A DNA stretch of 64,000 nucleotides from the NCBI GenBank assembly GCA_037043015.1, contig CM073323.1, positions 19,806,758 to 19,870,757 of the forward strand, in the 5' to 3' direction. The position numbers and the translations under genes were made by a program. Of the stretch, positions 24,354 through 37,800 are shown one piece after another (positions within the stretch are counted from its first letter, which is position 1; each line of letters begins with the position of its first letter). The DNA comes from Bryum argenteum. Lineage: Eukaryota > Streptophyta > Bryopsida > Bryales > Bryaceae. The notes beneath the pieces were generated by a model. That model worked only from the letters and a program-made list of their open reading frames with translations. It was not told the origin of the DNA and searched no databases.

Positions 24354-24620
24354 CTATGCTTTGCAATCACGTCTCGAAGCGATGGGGTCATAACTCCATG
24401 TGTCAGAATTATGTCTTGAGAACTCAAAGTAGTATGCGTTATACAAGATTGTGTCGGTGGATCCATTATCTAGCAAAGCCACGTTTCCATCGGATGTCTC
24501 TGATTGGATATGAGTGGTCAAAGACTCGACTATAGTTGTATAGTTTTCAGGGCCAATACGATCAAGAAATGAGGCATCTAAGGAGTATGACTTCAGAAAC
24601 TTTTGAAGTTCTTTATACAA
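24354..24620 (-). pseudogene. copia protease fragment
   Basis: The translation includes ALLDNGSTDTILYNAYYF, where D-N-G-S-T matches the copia-type protease active site D-S/T-G (usually DSGAS or DNGCT). The reading is partial and flanked by stops. Confidence 0.65.
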
Positions 24621-25629
24621 CTTTTTCGTGTATACTTTGGTCTGGAAGTCAGAAGTCTTATGTCCAATTTTGCCACATATTGGATTTACAGTCCCGAGTT
24701 AGATGTCTCGAGCAACCACACTTTTTACACTAGCATGTTTGGCAATCCTTCTGTAAGTGCCGTCTCTTCAAATACTTTTGCAAGAAACAGACTTACTAGA
24801 AGAGCGAGAGTTAAAGTAAGAAGACTAATTGTTTAGCTTGGTGTAAGGGCTTTGATTCTGCTTCTATTGATTCAAATTTCAGCCTTGTTTGGGCTTCATT
24901 GTTGGTATCTCCATTGCGTTGGTCCCACGTAGCGGTTTGGCTTTATTATTCTTGAGCAGCAATTGTTGTTGTTGTTGTTCGAAGAGAAGCGAGAATTGTG
25001 TGAGATTGCTGTAGGTCTTGCGCTACATAGTGCGGTACATCTGAGCGAGCAATGCAGAGGCAGTTGGGAAGGTTGACAAAGACTTGTCAATTATCTCTCC
25101 ATTGCCCTTAGATTCTCCATACATATACAGCTGATATAGAATTGTGAATAGTTAGTTGTTGTATGATATAAAAGGTGGAAAATCATAAACTCTTAGATTT
25201 GCTCAGTCATTGCGGCCCTTGGGCAAAAAGATTGTCTTCTCGTATCGAAACTTCGCTTTCAGTTGCCTCCAAAGGTCTGTTGGGTGATCATCTTGTAAAT
25301 ACTGCTGTTGAAGTGAATCATTAATATGTTTTCGCACAAAGACAATTGTTCGGATTTTCTGTATTGCCGTGAAGTTAACTAGTAACGAGTAACTTAAAAT
25401 TTCTTCTCATTCGTTAGGCACAAGATATGCCTTGAAATCAACAGACCCCTCAAGTAATTCATACGATCAGCTTCTAACTAAGTTGTAAATTCTTGGCTAT
25501 TTTGTTCTCTACTATGGGTTTAAAAGTAGAACGAGCCATGCTAATCAAAACTAGGAAGACAAGATACTATTCTATTTTATCAAGTATGTGTAAAACGTAG
25601 AAAGTAAATAGGAAAACGTAAAAATGAGA

Positions 25630-25860
25630 GAGTAAAAATGAGTTCAGCAAGGGGAGTCAGGTCGGAGCGGCAGCGGCCAGCTGGAAGCAGTGGAATGGGT
25701 GGCGACTGTAGCCTGCGAGGTAGTTGTGGCCCACTCTGGCCATGGATGCAACCTGTTGTGGCCTGCGACCTGCAGTAGCGGGAGCTGAGCTGCTCGGCGA
25801 CTAGGCTGCCGCCGTTGCTGGCTGGGGGCCGGTTGGGCTCCTGTATTGGCTCTAAATCAA
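25630..25860. other. GC-rich island in copia leader
   Basis: A stretch of about 230 bp rich in GCGGCAGCGGCC-like words sits between the copia 5' LTR junction and its gag region, in an otherwise AT-rich element. It may be untranslated leader or inserted foreign DNA. The overlapping minus ORF has no recognisable domain. Confidence 0.4.
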
Positions 25861-26157
25861 ATGGAAAATAACTTGAAGCACAAATGAGAACAAATTTGTA
25901 TTGATAACGTGTTCCAAAACCAGATTGCAAGAAAGAAATGAGGGAGTCTTGGCTCTACTATGACTTATATAGATAGGTAGAACTACAAGTTAGCTTGGGA
26001 TTTACCCATGCAACTTTCTATCTTCCTAGTTACTAACTCCTCATTATTGGATGGTTCTAATTACATGCACTAACTCCCAGTTATTGGATGGTTCCAATCA
26101 ATGCACTAAATGTGAGTATGATAACCTTCATTAAGAGTAGTTTCGATTTACATAACA

Positions 26158-29100
26158 ATAATGAATAGGTAATGCGCCACAACACCACACGAAAAGCTTA
26201 TCCTACCGCTCCATTAAAATTCAACTTAAACCATAACTTGTCTAGGGAATCCAAGGGCTCTCATAATCTGAAGTGTACACACTCATTCAACTATATCTTA
26301 AGCCATAAAAAAGTGAAGCTTAAAAAGAAATACAAGGGTTGGGTTGATGCATGGGTCCAAACCATAGCCTCATGTGTGAGGAAGAGATTGTCTAATATGA
26401 ATCTAAGAGATGGAAAGGAGGATTGCTCAAAGTTAATAAAATCTATGAGGATAAGTTGCTACCTCAGTCATTGTAGGGTTTTTGCACAAATTTTAAAATT
26501 AAAGCTAAGAAGCAAAATTAGTTTCTATTAATGTGTGTTTTTCTCTCCGGTCCTTTGTACAAAAGGACAAGCATTCCTTTTGTGACGTCCGCGGAAGCTT
26601 GATAATGAATATGCTTTGTAAACTCATGGAAGTATGATTGTAGCCAATCTAGTTCCAAACAGTCTTGTAGAGCTCACAAATAATTCCATCAAGTTGGAGA
26701 ATTTCTTCATGTCTTCTTCACAAACAAAGTTTTTTCAATTATCATTTTTAACACTATGGTAGTGAGACTTTTGCACATAGATGGAGTAAGTCTATTAGAA
26801 AGGCAGGGGAGAGTACCCCGTCTTTTGCTTCTTTTTCCATACTAGCTTCTCCGACCTTATAAAGTTTGTGAGAGAAGTTTTTGCTTAATCTTTTGAGGTC
26901 TTTTTAAATTATGCAACGAGCACCACTCCCAACAAGTAATGTTGTAATATACAAGGCTAGTGAGCTACTCTTCTTTTAACGCAAGAGAAAGTTTAGCGAG
27001 TGCATCCTCTATCCTCATCTGTTTGATCATACTTGAACATTATTGCTCTTGACTTTATTCTTCACAATGAACGAAATTTGTCATTTGTCATAGAGATACT
27101 ATGGCAATTTAGTATCGTAATTTACTACCACAATTTACTACCTATATGCTAGGAACCAACAACCATAATATTTGTATGTCTCAGTATTTATACTATTCTT
27201 CTTAAGTTAGCATTTATACTCATGGACCAATTTGGATTATAATCAAGTTATTTTAATCAATAATAAGTTATTGATATGAGTGATTTAGTTCTGCATTTCT
27301 TAAGTGCATTAGATTTTTTAAATCATAAAAAAACAATGCTTCCAAGAAAAAGAAAGATATTGCATTAAAATACACTCAAAATAAAACATGCCAGAGGTTA
27401 TGTAAATTTGCATAAATTGCAATTATGTGGTCAACATGATTCAAAATGCCAAGAGACTAGTTACTTTTAAGGTAAGTATAAATAGATAAAGAGGGTCAAG
27501 TGGAAAAGATTACCTTTAGTTACATTCAACTTCTTTTCTATCACTTTTTTACAAGCAACATCATTAAATAGAAATTGATTTATAATCATGAACCAAAAAG
27601 CTAAACTTATAGTTAAAACAAATTCACACATTTTGTATAAGACACTAGGTCAAGTTTGTATGTTCAAAATTTTATATTTTACATTAATAACAAAAAAAAA
27701 AAAAACACACAAATATGATTATACTTATTGTTTTCCTCTGATTGATTGATACTATCTTTCCATGTCATTTTTGTTATTTCTTCAAGCTGGTTATTCAAAC
27801 TTTTATCATTTGATGTTTAATTAATCATTGATATACCTACTTTACAAACATCTAACGATAGAGGTTTTGCTTCAAATTCATAAAATATTGTACATATGGG
27901 TTACTTCATACTATACTTCTGCACTTTTATTTGTCTCAAATTAAACACAATTAAAACAAACCAGGATATCTCCATGAGAATTTCCTTTCATGAACAATGA
28001 GACAAATGATGCTTGCATATTATATATTTTACACGTTATATATGTATCTTTACAAAAACTATCAAGTGTGAGATCTTGTTTTAAGGACTATTTTTAGTTA
28101 TGGTTCAAAATATAGGATGTTAGAAGTTCACTATTTAAGAGGTTGTAACATCTAAAGTTTATCTCTTAAGTTCTTTTGGGCATAGTGAGGATTGTTTTTG
28201 AAATTCTTGAAGACTACATTTATAAAATTGGTGAAATTTTTTGCTTTGATTATTTTGAGACTTAAGTAGCAATTTGGTTATACACAGATCTTCAAGAATA
28301 ATTTTTTTTTAAAAGTAAGTTTAAACTTGGCCAAATTGTTTTGTTTGGGCTTCAAACTATAATTTCTAGATGAAGTTTTTTAAATTATCAAACACATATG
28401 CAGATTTCACATTTTGTTTTAGATGTATTCAAAGCTAAAGTATTGATAAAACAAAAGCCAAATTTATTATACTCGATAAAAGTTTCTAAGATTTGACCAC
28501 AAATTCTTAAGATAAAGTAAGATTAAATATTTACTTTGTATATATATTTCAATGTTACTTTTATATAACATTATATATGGAGCCTTTGGGAAATTTTAGA
28601 TCTAAACAACTATAATAAACCTTGTGACATGAATGAGTGCAAGATATTGTTACTTCATTTTTTTTTCTTCTAATAAATTTTATGGCCACCAGGAAATTGG
28701 AACATTGACTTTAATAAAATTCTCTTCTATTATCTTTTGATTTTTTTTAAAAATTTAATTTTCAATTTTCTTTTTTCTGGTAAACTTAACCTTAAACTCA
28801 AATTATCAATAAAATTGATTATGTAGGATTATAAATTTAAATAAACTTGTAGGATTATAAATTTAAATAAAAAATAAAACTAATTATATTTTTAAAAAAT
28901 GAACATAAATATAAAATTTAAAAGAAAGAATTAATATGTAAAATAAAATGAAAGGTATATAAAATAAAAGATGCAAGATAAAATATTGTCACCCTTATGG
29001 AATCCAAACTATTTTATTATCACGCTATTGGTTTTAAAAAATAAGAATAGTATATACAAGGTGTGGTATCCTTATTTATATCACAAATTACAATTACACA

Positions 29101-29964
29101 TACCATCATTGGTTAATAATGCTGATCATTAAATATCAATTATAAAGTGTGGGAATATTTTGAGAATCTTTCAAATTACTTAAGTATTCTTGGTATATTT
29201 AGATTCATTCCAATTTCATCAGCTCAAGCTATTTACATTCTAGTTGTAATTTGATTTTAATATATGAGAACATTTTAGAAGCTCGGAAAATTATGAAGAT
29301 AATTTATCACTCATTTTATTCTTTCTAATTTACTTAATTTTTTCTTCTCTATTTTGATCTCACCCTTCTTTTACTATTAACAATTAGATAATACTTCATA
29401 AAGAATTTTTAACTCCGGTAATCTTCCCTAATTTGATATTTTGATCTTTTTGATTACATTAACGTTATCTTTAATCACCCACCTGATCTATTAACTTTCA
29501 ATTTCTCCAACAATTTTTATCAACTCAGCATCAACCTTATATTGGGCTCTTCGTCGTTACAAACGTCCAATCCGTTTACTTTTTTTTTCTTTTATTTTCC
29601 GTTACAATTTCTTTCATTCTTCATATAACTTTTCTTTCACTTCTTCTCAATTTCATTTGCTAACAGTTTTTCTTTTTTCTGATTTGACTTCACTTTGCAC
29701 ATATTCTCTCTCTACTAATCGACAATTTTGCTTGCAAATTTATTTTGCTTGCAAATTTATTTTGCATGATGCTCATTATGACAAAACTTAGAATTTGTTT
29801 TCATTTTCTTCATGTCTGTCAAAATACGTTTCAATAGAAATATTTTGAAAAGATTACTGATACAAACAACATACAATTCATAAACGAATTGTATATACAT
29901 GATAATATTCTAGTTTTTATTCATACAATTCAATATTACTCACAGCAATAATTCACAAACGCTG
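26158..29964. other. AT-rich intergenic, nothing recognised
   Basis: Very AT-rich. A 119-codon ORF at 26172-26531 has no motif. Short duplications occur at about 28825-28868 (GTAGGATTATAAATTTAAAT twice) and 29733-29770 (TTGCAAATTTATTTTGC twice). No gene is supported. Confidence 0.6.
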
Positions 29965-29997
29965 CTCGCTGTCACGGCCACGTGCTAGTTTGGCAAC

Positions 29998-30183
29998 TTA
30001 GGAAGGTTCTAGGAAGTTCTAGCAGCTTGTGGAAAATTCTAGAAGTCTCTGGAAGTTTTTGAAAGCTTCCGGAAGCCTCTGGAACATCATGGACGTCTTC
30101 GGAAATTCCTAGAAGTTTCTGAAAGTTCCTGGAAGTCTCTGGAAGCTCTTGGAAGTTTCTGGAAGGTCCTAGGAAGTTTATGG
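29998..30183 (+). promoter_or_regulatory. Heat-shock-element-like array in LTR U3
   Basis: Roughly 17 decamers of the form GGAAGTTTCT in near-constant register. GGAAGTTTCTGGAAG at 30151-30165 is a perfect three-unit nGAAnnTTCnnGAAn site. Other partial sites include ATTCTAGAAG at about 30035 and CTTCCGGAAG at about 30066. Plant heat-shock factors bind such sites, and the heat-activated Arabidopsis element ONSEN carries them in its LTR. Heat response here is inference. Confidence 0.6.
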
Positions 30184-30203
30184 AGAACCTTCTTTTAAGC
30201 TAG

Positions 30204-30213
30204 TATATATATA
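30204..30213 (+). promoter_or_regulatory. TATA box of solo LTR
   Basis: TATATATATA lies about 20 bp after the pentamer array and is followed by GC-richer sequence, in the position expected for an LTR promoter. Confidence 0.6.
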
Positions 30214-30393
30214 GGAGACGAGTCTGTGAGCAACCTCACTCTCGACAACGCATCTCTTGGAGCTCTAGCTCACACCTCTTGGTATTGTTGTGTACTCTTC
30301 TTATTAATATGAGTTCCATTTGAGTTATATCTATAATCTTCTTTTCGTTCTAGCTTCTCTCGTCTCTTGTATTCTCGTGTCCTTGACACTCGC

Positions 30394-31433
30394 TACACAA
30401 TTAATACATCAGTTTGGACCACCATTGACACCATGCACTAAGTAAGGAGTCTATCGACATTTCTTCCTTTGTACACTATGCCTACTTGATAACTCTCTAC
30501 TAATGTGCATCTCGATTTTGATCTAGTTCAACAATTTCTTTCTAATCTATTTCTAATATGAAAAAAAAATCTCATTAAACAAAATATTTACACTTATACT
30601 ATTACAACCAAAATCAATATTTTACTGGTTGGAATTTTTTAGTTTCGACTTTGTATTAATGCAAATAGTCTATATGAATGTGTTCAATAAACAAGTGTGA
30701 CATTAAATTTTACATATGCTATATATTCAAACCAACATTTTTGATTCCAAGGACAAAGTTTGAAAAGCCATAAGATCTATATCTAAAGATAGAGTTGAAC
30801 AAAATCACTTGAGTAAACTCTTAGGCAATAAAAATTCTAAATTCGTACAAGAAGGTATTAATTCTTAACATGCATTTCAGCACTAACAATTTTTTTGGTC
30901 TTCTTATAAAGGACATATATTACCACTGTAATTCAATAATGTGTAATCTAATTTATTTTGTATTGAAATTTTTTTGACAATTATATGAACTTCAAATAAA
31001 ACCCTACAACTTTGCAAGTAAATTTTTTTATTGAACTTTTTTGTATATTGCATATCGAAATATCGATTGACCTTTTTATAGATAAAATGGTAATAGTAAA
31101 TGGTTATAGAGAAGATGTTTTTCCTAGATTTAAAATTGAGTTTTTGTTTTGTCAATTCAATTTTATTTTAATCCAAATCTATTATTTAAGTTAAAATTAT
31201 TAGTTTTACCCAAGATAGAAGAATAAGTTACTCAACTAAACTATTAACATTTACAGTGAAATGCAAACATTTCCTCGTTAACAACATGCAATCTTAACAA
31301 AAAATGACTCTTAAATGTTCGTGGAATTGCCAGACTATAAGTCGTATAATTTTTTTGAATTCTTACAATAAGTTTAATATAATGGAAATCAATGATTTGT
31401 AAAGTCTTTATTTTTTACATTTAAATCATATAT

Positions 31434-31477
<44 letters not shown>

Positions 31478-34050
31478 CTTTTAAAAGTTAAAGAAGTAGA
31501 AGCCTCTAACCTTTTTTCAAAATATGTAGTTTATTATATGATTTTTACAAAATTTTATAAGATAATCCGAGAAATTCTAATCATATATTCTTATAGATTA
31601 ATAAGCAAAGAAAGTTTTACAAGTTTTTTCAAAAAAAATTCATCGCGGGGAACCAGAGATCGATACAATCGAGGAAAAAAAAGTATTTAAAAATTGGTTG
31701 GACTATTGAATTTGAATAAGCATTGAAAGTGCATATCAAGTTAAAAATGCAATTTCATTTTAAAATACGTTACAGATTAGAGTTACTTACACTTTTTATA
31801 TTCATTATGCGATAATTTGACGTGCACACAATTAACTAGTAGGCTGACAACGAGAATTTACACACAAAATCTTATAATAATACAAAATAAATTCAACAAC
31901 TTCAAAAACTTGGAGTACAGTAAAAAGAAAGCAGAGCATGTAGGGCTCTTTATTTTTATTGTAAGTAAAAAAATAATACGACGGAAAACATCTTTAATCT
32001 CACAAAAATTATGGTGTGTGCGGTGGCACATGCACGGTAGAATATGTTATATGCCGAAAAGAAAAATGTAGATTCCTCTGAACTTTGTGTCAAGGAAGTG
32101 ACTATAAGAAGTAGAGAAAGGAGAATTGAGAGATGTGCTGTAGTTGAGTTGTAAGAAGTGTGCGAGAAATAAAGTTCGTGAAATTGTTCTTTGTGCAGTT
32201 TACTTTGTGTAGACATTTTTCATAGATGATTTGGATTTGTAAGCAAGATGTTATGAAAGTTTAAAGTTTTGAGAATCTAAGAAATTAGTCACTAATGAAT
32301 TGAAGAGTCGACTTTGCGATGTTCTTATTTCTCAACTGGTAATTTTTTTTTTTGTTAAATATCTAAAGGTATTGTAGTTCTTTGGTTGATCTGTTAGATT
32401 TTGTTCCGAACTAGTTCAATATCTAATTTCCACCTTTTGTTTGTAGCATTACCTTGACGTCCGCTATGACAAGCGCCTTACTCTCAGAATTTTAAATAAA
32501 AGAAGCTTTGCAGTGGGAGAATATTCTTCATTGTAAAATATTTAATGAGGTTCAAAAAATTTGTGAACTTTGTATTCGTGCGTATGAAAAGATGTGAGAA
32601 GAGCAACACGAAATATTAGAAAATGTAATTAACCTTTACATTTCTCATGAGAAACGTAAATGTAAGATTATATTTAATATGTAAATCGATCTCTATTTAA
32701 TTTGAAAAATGTGTTTAGATTTAGCAAGCCTTACACCTTTGAAGAGGAAATCCTTGAATTAATATCTTTCTTTTGTAGTTGTTCTTTCTATGTTTGAATC
32801 GAAACGGAACATGCTTGCGAGAGTTGCTTTCTATATAAGATTTAACTTCGTTTATTGCTATTCTAATTCTCTAATTAGGACATTTAGGCCAAATCTTTGG
32901 ATTTCCGGGAAATCCATGACCTTAAATGGAGTTTTGGTTAAATGTTTCGGCGTTGATAAATTTTATTCTAATTTGGGAATTTTGATTGGTGTCAATGTAG
33001 TTATGGCATGTTTCAGGTATTTTTTATGCATCTACTATGATTCATAGTCGAGCACATTTGCATTGTGATTACTTAGATTTCTGCTATCTAAATAATCAAG
33101 AAATTTAGTTAACCATGCGAATGAATTAGTGGGATGGACGTAGTTTCATCCGTTCAAGTAGATAACATTTTTGTTCCAATTAATTCGAATCGGATGAGGG
33201 ATGAGAAGTTAGTTAGTTTTTTTATTTTTTTGTGAGTTTGAAGGGCGAAGAAAGAGAGAATGTGTCTGTTTTGTAGGTTAAATCTAAGTTTACGGGCATG
33301 ATTCAAGAGTTAGAAAGTCTCTTGTAAAGAAGGACTAGATTTAGGTTTAGGTTGAGATTGACCATAGTTTTCGAACCTTGTTGTTGAAATTTGAGGAGAA
33401 TTGGCTGCAGCCGCGTCAAATTCTGGAGTACAACAACAAAAGTTGACTTTAAGGCGCGATATTTCGCGACTTAAGAGGACGCAAAAAACGAGGTTTAGAT
33501 ATTTGGAAAGGTATTCAAGTCACATTTCCAACAATTCTAGATTTTTCCCTAAAAAGAGGAGTCTTATTTAAAAGCCTAAAGAAGACAAAATTAATATTGT
33601 AAGAAAATGTGTCGGCATTTTGCACGATATCAAGCGTTGAGGATACTCTCACGATGTAGCCGATGAAGTCGGACTGGGTTGCTAACTCAATCTCTCAATC
33701 TTTTATTTAATTTTCTCTCACTCTCGTCCGTGCTCTCAAGGTGCGTTTAGTTTGATATTTTGTTCCGGTGTGTGTGTTCAAGATTGCGAGTTTGTGTAGA
33801 TGGAGTTTGAGTTGGTGCTGACTGCGTCCGATGTAGTTCTTCATTTGGGGGTTTCAGTATTGTAGAAGAGACGCATGATGTCTTACTTTGATTATGTTTC
33901 AAGCTATAACAATTGTTCGTCATGTATTTTATTTTGTATGTTATTTTGAGTTTTTTCATGTTATTCTATTCAATGGAGTTATTATATTATTTCACCAAAT
34001 TGTAATGAATTTTTTTTATTAATTTGTTAATGTTGATTGTTTTATAGAAT
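30394..34050. other. AT-rich intergenic with AT microsatellite
   Basis: A pure (AT)19-type microsatellite lies at 31437-31474. ORFs of 60-86 codons show no motif. No gene is supported, although 32.8-33.0 kb holds an 85-codon ORF without recognisable features. Confidence 0.6.
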
Positions 34051-35400
34051 GGAGAATACTGGAGGCATAAGTGCGAAACGAAAAGAAATTGTTAATTGAA
34101 AATGATGATGATCAAGTTGAAAAAGTTATGAAAGAGTTGAAGAAGGTATTATCTTTATGTGGGTTTTTTAATTTAGTTTTAATTTGATTTAAATTATAAG
34201 AATTTGAATTTATTTGTTGTTGAAATATTTGTTTGTATTTATTTTGATTGTAGGAAGATGTGAATTCAAAGCAAGGGTTTAAGTATGTTTGCATACTTTG
34301 CTCTGTTTTTTTGAATTCATACAAACAGAGAGAGAACCACATTTCATCTAAACCACACAAGCGGAAGCTTCAAGCACGTGGTATTGTTGATGAAAACTCT
34401 ATGTCTTATGTAGAGAAGTGTAATTTGAAAGTGGATTCTGATTCTATTGAATTCATTTTTGGAAAGGAAGCATCTATTATATGAGATGTTCACCGTGGTA
34501 AGGAAATAGATATTCCAGAGTCTGTGAAAATAGTTGTTAAGGTTTCTCAAATCCTTGACTATAAAACTATTGAGGCTCAGTTTGATTTTGAGAAGTGTTT
34601 AGTAAATAGTAAAGAATTAGTTGGATCTGTTGCCATAGTTGATGGGGATCAGGTTATTGGAGTTATAGTTCATGATTGTGTTCCTTTTATGAAAGAATCT
34701 ACATTTGGAGCTAGAGCTATTAAACTTTGGAGTTGAGGCGGTTATGTTCAGAGGGCGTCTAACAAAGTTTAAGAACCAATGGCAATGTTTGGATATAGAT
34801 ATGCTCAAACATTTGGAAGGTATTATTATATACACTCAGTTTATTTTATGCTCTCATATTTTTATATGTTTATTATTTAGATATGTATTGAAGTTTCTAA
34901 CTTATAAATTACATTTTTTATAGGTATGCTCATCCAGTTTCCAAAAGACAAAAGGGGAATAATATTTCATCACCTGGAGGGGAGGAATTGGAACGAAGAC
35001 ATTTTTGCAGAAGACCTTTCAAATTATCTTTCTAAGGATTTTCCCAATGCATACTTGGAATTAAATAATTCATATGAATCTTCCAAAATACTTGGAAGAA
35101 TGCGAAATACATCATTTTCCAGTATGGGTATTACACATGATTATTCTAGCTTACCTCATATTGATGTCCAAGATTGTTCTCTTAGTTTTATTTCTTGGTT
35201 CCTTAGCCGTACGGAGTATAGGAAATTTGGATTATGTGCCGGTGGTGAGTTTATGCTACCTGAATATGGGTTTATTTTCAACCTCGACATGGTAGTGTTA
35301 TGGCTCTTAAAGGTAATACGGTTTACCACGGAACTAGGAAAAATATTGGTTTTACTTAAGTTGCTGTAGTTTTGTTTACCAAAAAGAAATTGGTAAATGG
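34051..35400 (+). pseudogene. U1-type zinc finger plus 2OG-Fe(II) dioxygenase-like gene, copy 1
   Basis: Exons 34051-34147, 34255-34819 and 34924 to about 35370 have GT/AG introns. Exon 2 encodes a U1/matrin-type finger, YVCILCSVFLNSYKQ followed by HISSKPHKR. Exon 3 encodes a double-stranded beta-helix core: SLPHIDVQD (HxD metal ligand pair), GGEFMLPEYGF and, after a frame change near 35280, VYHGTR (distal His and the Arg that would bind 2-oxoglutarate). GGEF-x-LPEYG next to HxD recalls TET/JBP-like and transposon-linked dioxygenases that oxidise methylated bases; this is inference. Breaks: a frame change after the start (about 34078), TGA at 34482-34484, and shifts near 34730, 34980 and 35280. 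It parallels copy 2 in exon layout. Confidence 0.6.
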
Positions 35401-37200
35401 TGGAAAGAAAAGAAAGAGCATTATAGGAATAGAGTAGATTGGAATAGGGTTGGAAACAAAATTGGATTCGAGATTTTATATTTATATAATATTACAGTTT
35501 TCTAATATTATATACTATTCATATGATATGCTAATGTTTTTTAGTATTGTAGTATTCAAATAAAACTTTAGAGGATTTGTCTCTCAATTTTTTGATCATA
35601 ACAAATTTTAGTACTTGTAATTATAAATGTGAATTATTTGTATAGTTGTTCTTACAAATTTATATTGTATTAAAACAAAGTAGATATCTAAGTACCACTA
35701 GTTAAGATGATGCGTTTTAATTTAATAGGTACTACTAGTTATGATAAAGTGTTTTTCAATTTGTTTGTCTCTTCATGCAAGAGGAAAGAGTGAGCTTGAA
35801 GCCGATGAAACTGAAGACAAAACTTTATCTTATTATTGCCCCCTTTATCTATTTATTTAGTGCTGCTTTGTGGGCGTACTGATGAAATATTTTTTTTGTA
35901 AAGGCTCTAAAACAAAGGCAACTATCCTCAGATATTGTGCTCCCTATAGGCGATACTTCAAAAATACCAACAACAGGCACCGACAAGAGCGTTCCGGCGA
36001 AGACTCAGCAACCAAAAGAGACAATTGTGATGTAAGAGGTATGTCCCAAAATATGACTATGGTCCAGGAAGTGTTTTTGTTCATGATGCCAATTCTTCTA
36101 TGAAAAGTAAAGCTCAGATGTGCGGCGTTGTTTCTTTGAAGCAGGGTTGAATTCAACGATTATTCTGATTTATATGAATTTCACAGTTGATATTCATGTG
36201 CCAGGAATCTAGAGCATTTGTAATTTTTGTGATTGTCTTGTTCCATTTATAGTAGAGTGCAGCATGATCAAGTATTTTGAGTCTAGCTGATTAGAGGCAA
36301 TCAGCAGTTGCCATGTAAATGCAGAATTCGTTTTCAAGGCTAGCCTCGTTGAAATTACAAAGAATGGAGAGATTTGAACAATCAATGACACTTGAGCAGT
36401 TTGAATGAGTTATTACGGCAGCGCTCATCTTCATTTTGCTTAATTCCATTGAGTACTAAACTCCATGCTTGCTTTTGGTAATCACACTAGATTCCAATCC
36501 AATCATGTTCGATTATTCATTGAAAGCAACCTTTTTTATCAAAAGTAGCCTACCCTAAACCTCAATGTCAAAATCTTTGTTGTTTCTGTAATTGTCCTTA
36601 TCCGAAAGAGTTTAAAGCGGCCATTCTCTACCTTTCTTAAGCTTCAGTATAAGAATGATAGTTTCATGGTTACGTTGCATGGACCATACACATCTCCAGG
36701 AGAACATGCGGACAATATCACTAAGATGGAGAAAAAACATGGGATAGTTGTGAAGAGCTCAAAAAAATTGCATGAAAACACAAGTGGCACCCACATACAC
36801 CCTTAAGAATCGCGATGAATTAGAGAAGGAGCCAAACCCCCAAAACCTTCACGAATTGCACCCTAAACACACTGAAATCGGCAAATTGGACAAAAATCAA
36901 AAGGATCGCCCAAAAATCGAACATTTGATTTGGGATATAGCCATATACCAATGGAAAGAGCACAGAAAACCGCACGCAATGGAGCCAGGAAATTTGAGAA
37001 TTAGGCAAGAATTGCATAAGATATGGGTCGCAGAAGTTGGCCGCAGCGCTCGAAACAGCGTCCAAACAGTGGGCTGTAGAAAACAATTGGTGAGGAACTA
37101 GAGTACGGCGATTACATATTTGGGATCACCACGAAAAATCAGTCAAGAACTCAAGATAGGCTCAAGAAAATTGGAAATCCGAAAAGATTTAAAAAATTAA
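35401..37200. other. Intergenic, nothing recognised
   Basis: Short ORFs only (for example 109 codons at 36772-37101). No domain, splice pattern or repeat supports a gene. Confidence 0.5.
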
Positions 37201-37207
37201 CGTCCAT

Positions 37208-37246
37208 TTACAAAGGCGGGTTACACCGGTGTATCACGCCTTGTAA
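37208..37246. repeat. Nested palindrome
   Basis: TTACAAAGGCG at 37208 pairs with CGCCTTGTAA ending at 37246, and the centre TACACCGGTGTA (37222-37233) is a perfect 12-bp palindrome. It may be the core of a small foldback element. Confidence 0.6.
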
Positions 37247-37309
37247 AAGGTGTAACGGTGTAAGGGCGAATGCACTGCATTCCGGTACCTTCTACCTATA
37301 GATGCAATT

Positions 37310-37800
37310 TTCCTATGGTTTTTTTTATAATTCCATCATTCTCATAGAGTCATAATTAGCAAGTCCAAGTATTAAGATCATATTATTCCACCCTTTATCT
37401 ATTTTTTCTCTATTTTTCAAAGTTTTGATGGTTCCAAATACTTGCAACCAAAATCCATCGTATGGATCCGTTACTCCTTTGATTTTTTTTATTACTTTAT
37501 CATGTTCATAAGGTACTTATTAGCTAATCCAAGATTTAAAATTACTTTCCTCCCCTCTTTACTATTTTCCCTCTATTTTTCAAAGTTCTAGTCTAAACTA
37601 ATTCGGGAAAAATAGCATTGAGCTCTGGGCGTCGATGAAGGAGGTTTCTACGACCTACCTGACCTCTTGTCAACCGTTATTGTTCATTGATTCAACCAAA
37701 CACAAATTGTGATGAACTATCAAACCGTTGTTCATTGATTCAACAAAACACAAACCGTAATGAACCGTCAAACCGTGACATCACTGATTCAACAAAATAG
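37310..37800. repeat. Diverged tandem duplications
   Basis: About 150 bp at 37320-37440 repeats at 37480-37590 (shared CTCTATTTTTCAAAGTT). About 50-bp units around TTCATTGATTCAAC then recur three times at 37680-37800. Confidence 0.6.

Larger units (their letters stand above)
21355..26157 (-). mobile_element. Ty1/copia retrotransposon, decayed, two LTRs
   Basis: On the minus strand: 5' LTR about 26157-25913, junction AACACGTTATCAAT, gag region (to about 24840), protease, integrase, reverse transcriptase and RNase H fragments, purine tract GAGGATGAG, then 3' LTR about 21619-21355. Protease-integrase-RT order defines copia. Many stops and shifts, strong AT bias and poorly matched LTRs mark it as old. 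The left LTR edge and the target duplication are not resolved. Confidence 0.8.
29970..30388 (+). mobile_element. Solo LTR (copia-like) with heat-shock-element-like promoter
   Basis: Starts TGTCACGG, ends CCTTGACA, and is flanked on both sides by CTCGC (29965-29969 and 30389-30393), an exact 5-bp target duplication. No internal element follows, so this is a solo LTR left by LTR-LTR recombination. U3 (about 29998-30183) is an array of GGAAG/TTTCT pentamers; a TATA box lies at 30204-30213; the region after it would be R-U5. Assignment to copia rests on size only. Confidence 0.85.

Noticed and set aside
25580-25930. 116-codon minus-strand ORF as a gene
   Set aside because: It spans the copia leader and LTR edge, is low complexity and has no domain.
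31437-31474. AT run as a centromeric or matrix-attachment element
   Set aside because: It is an ordinary dinucleotide microsatellite with no further supporting structure.
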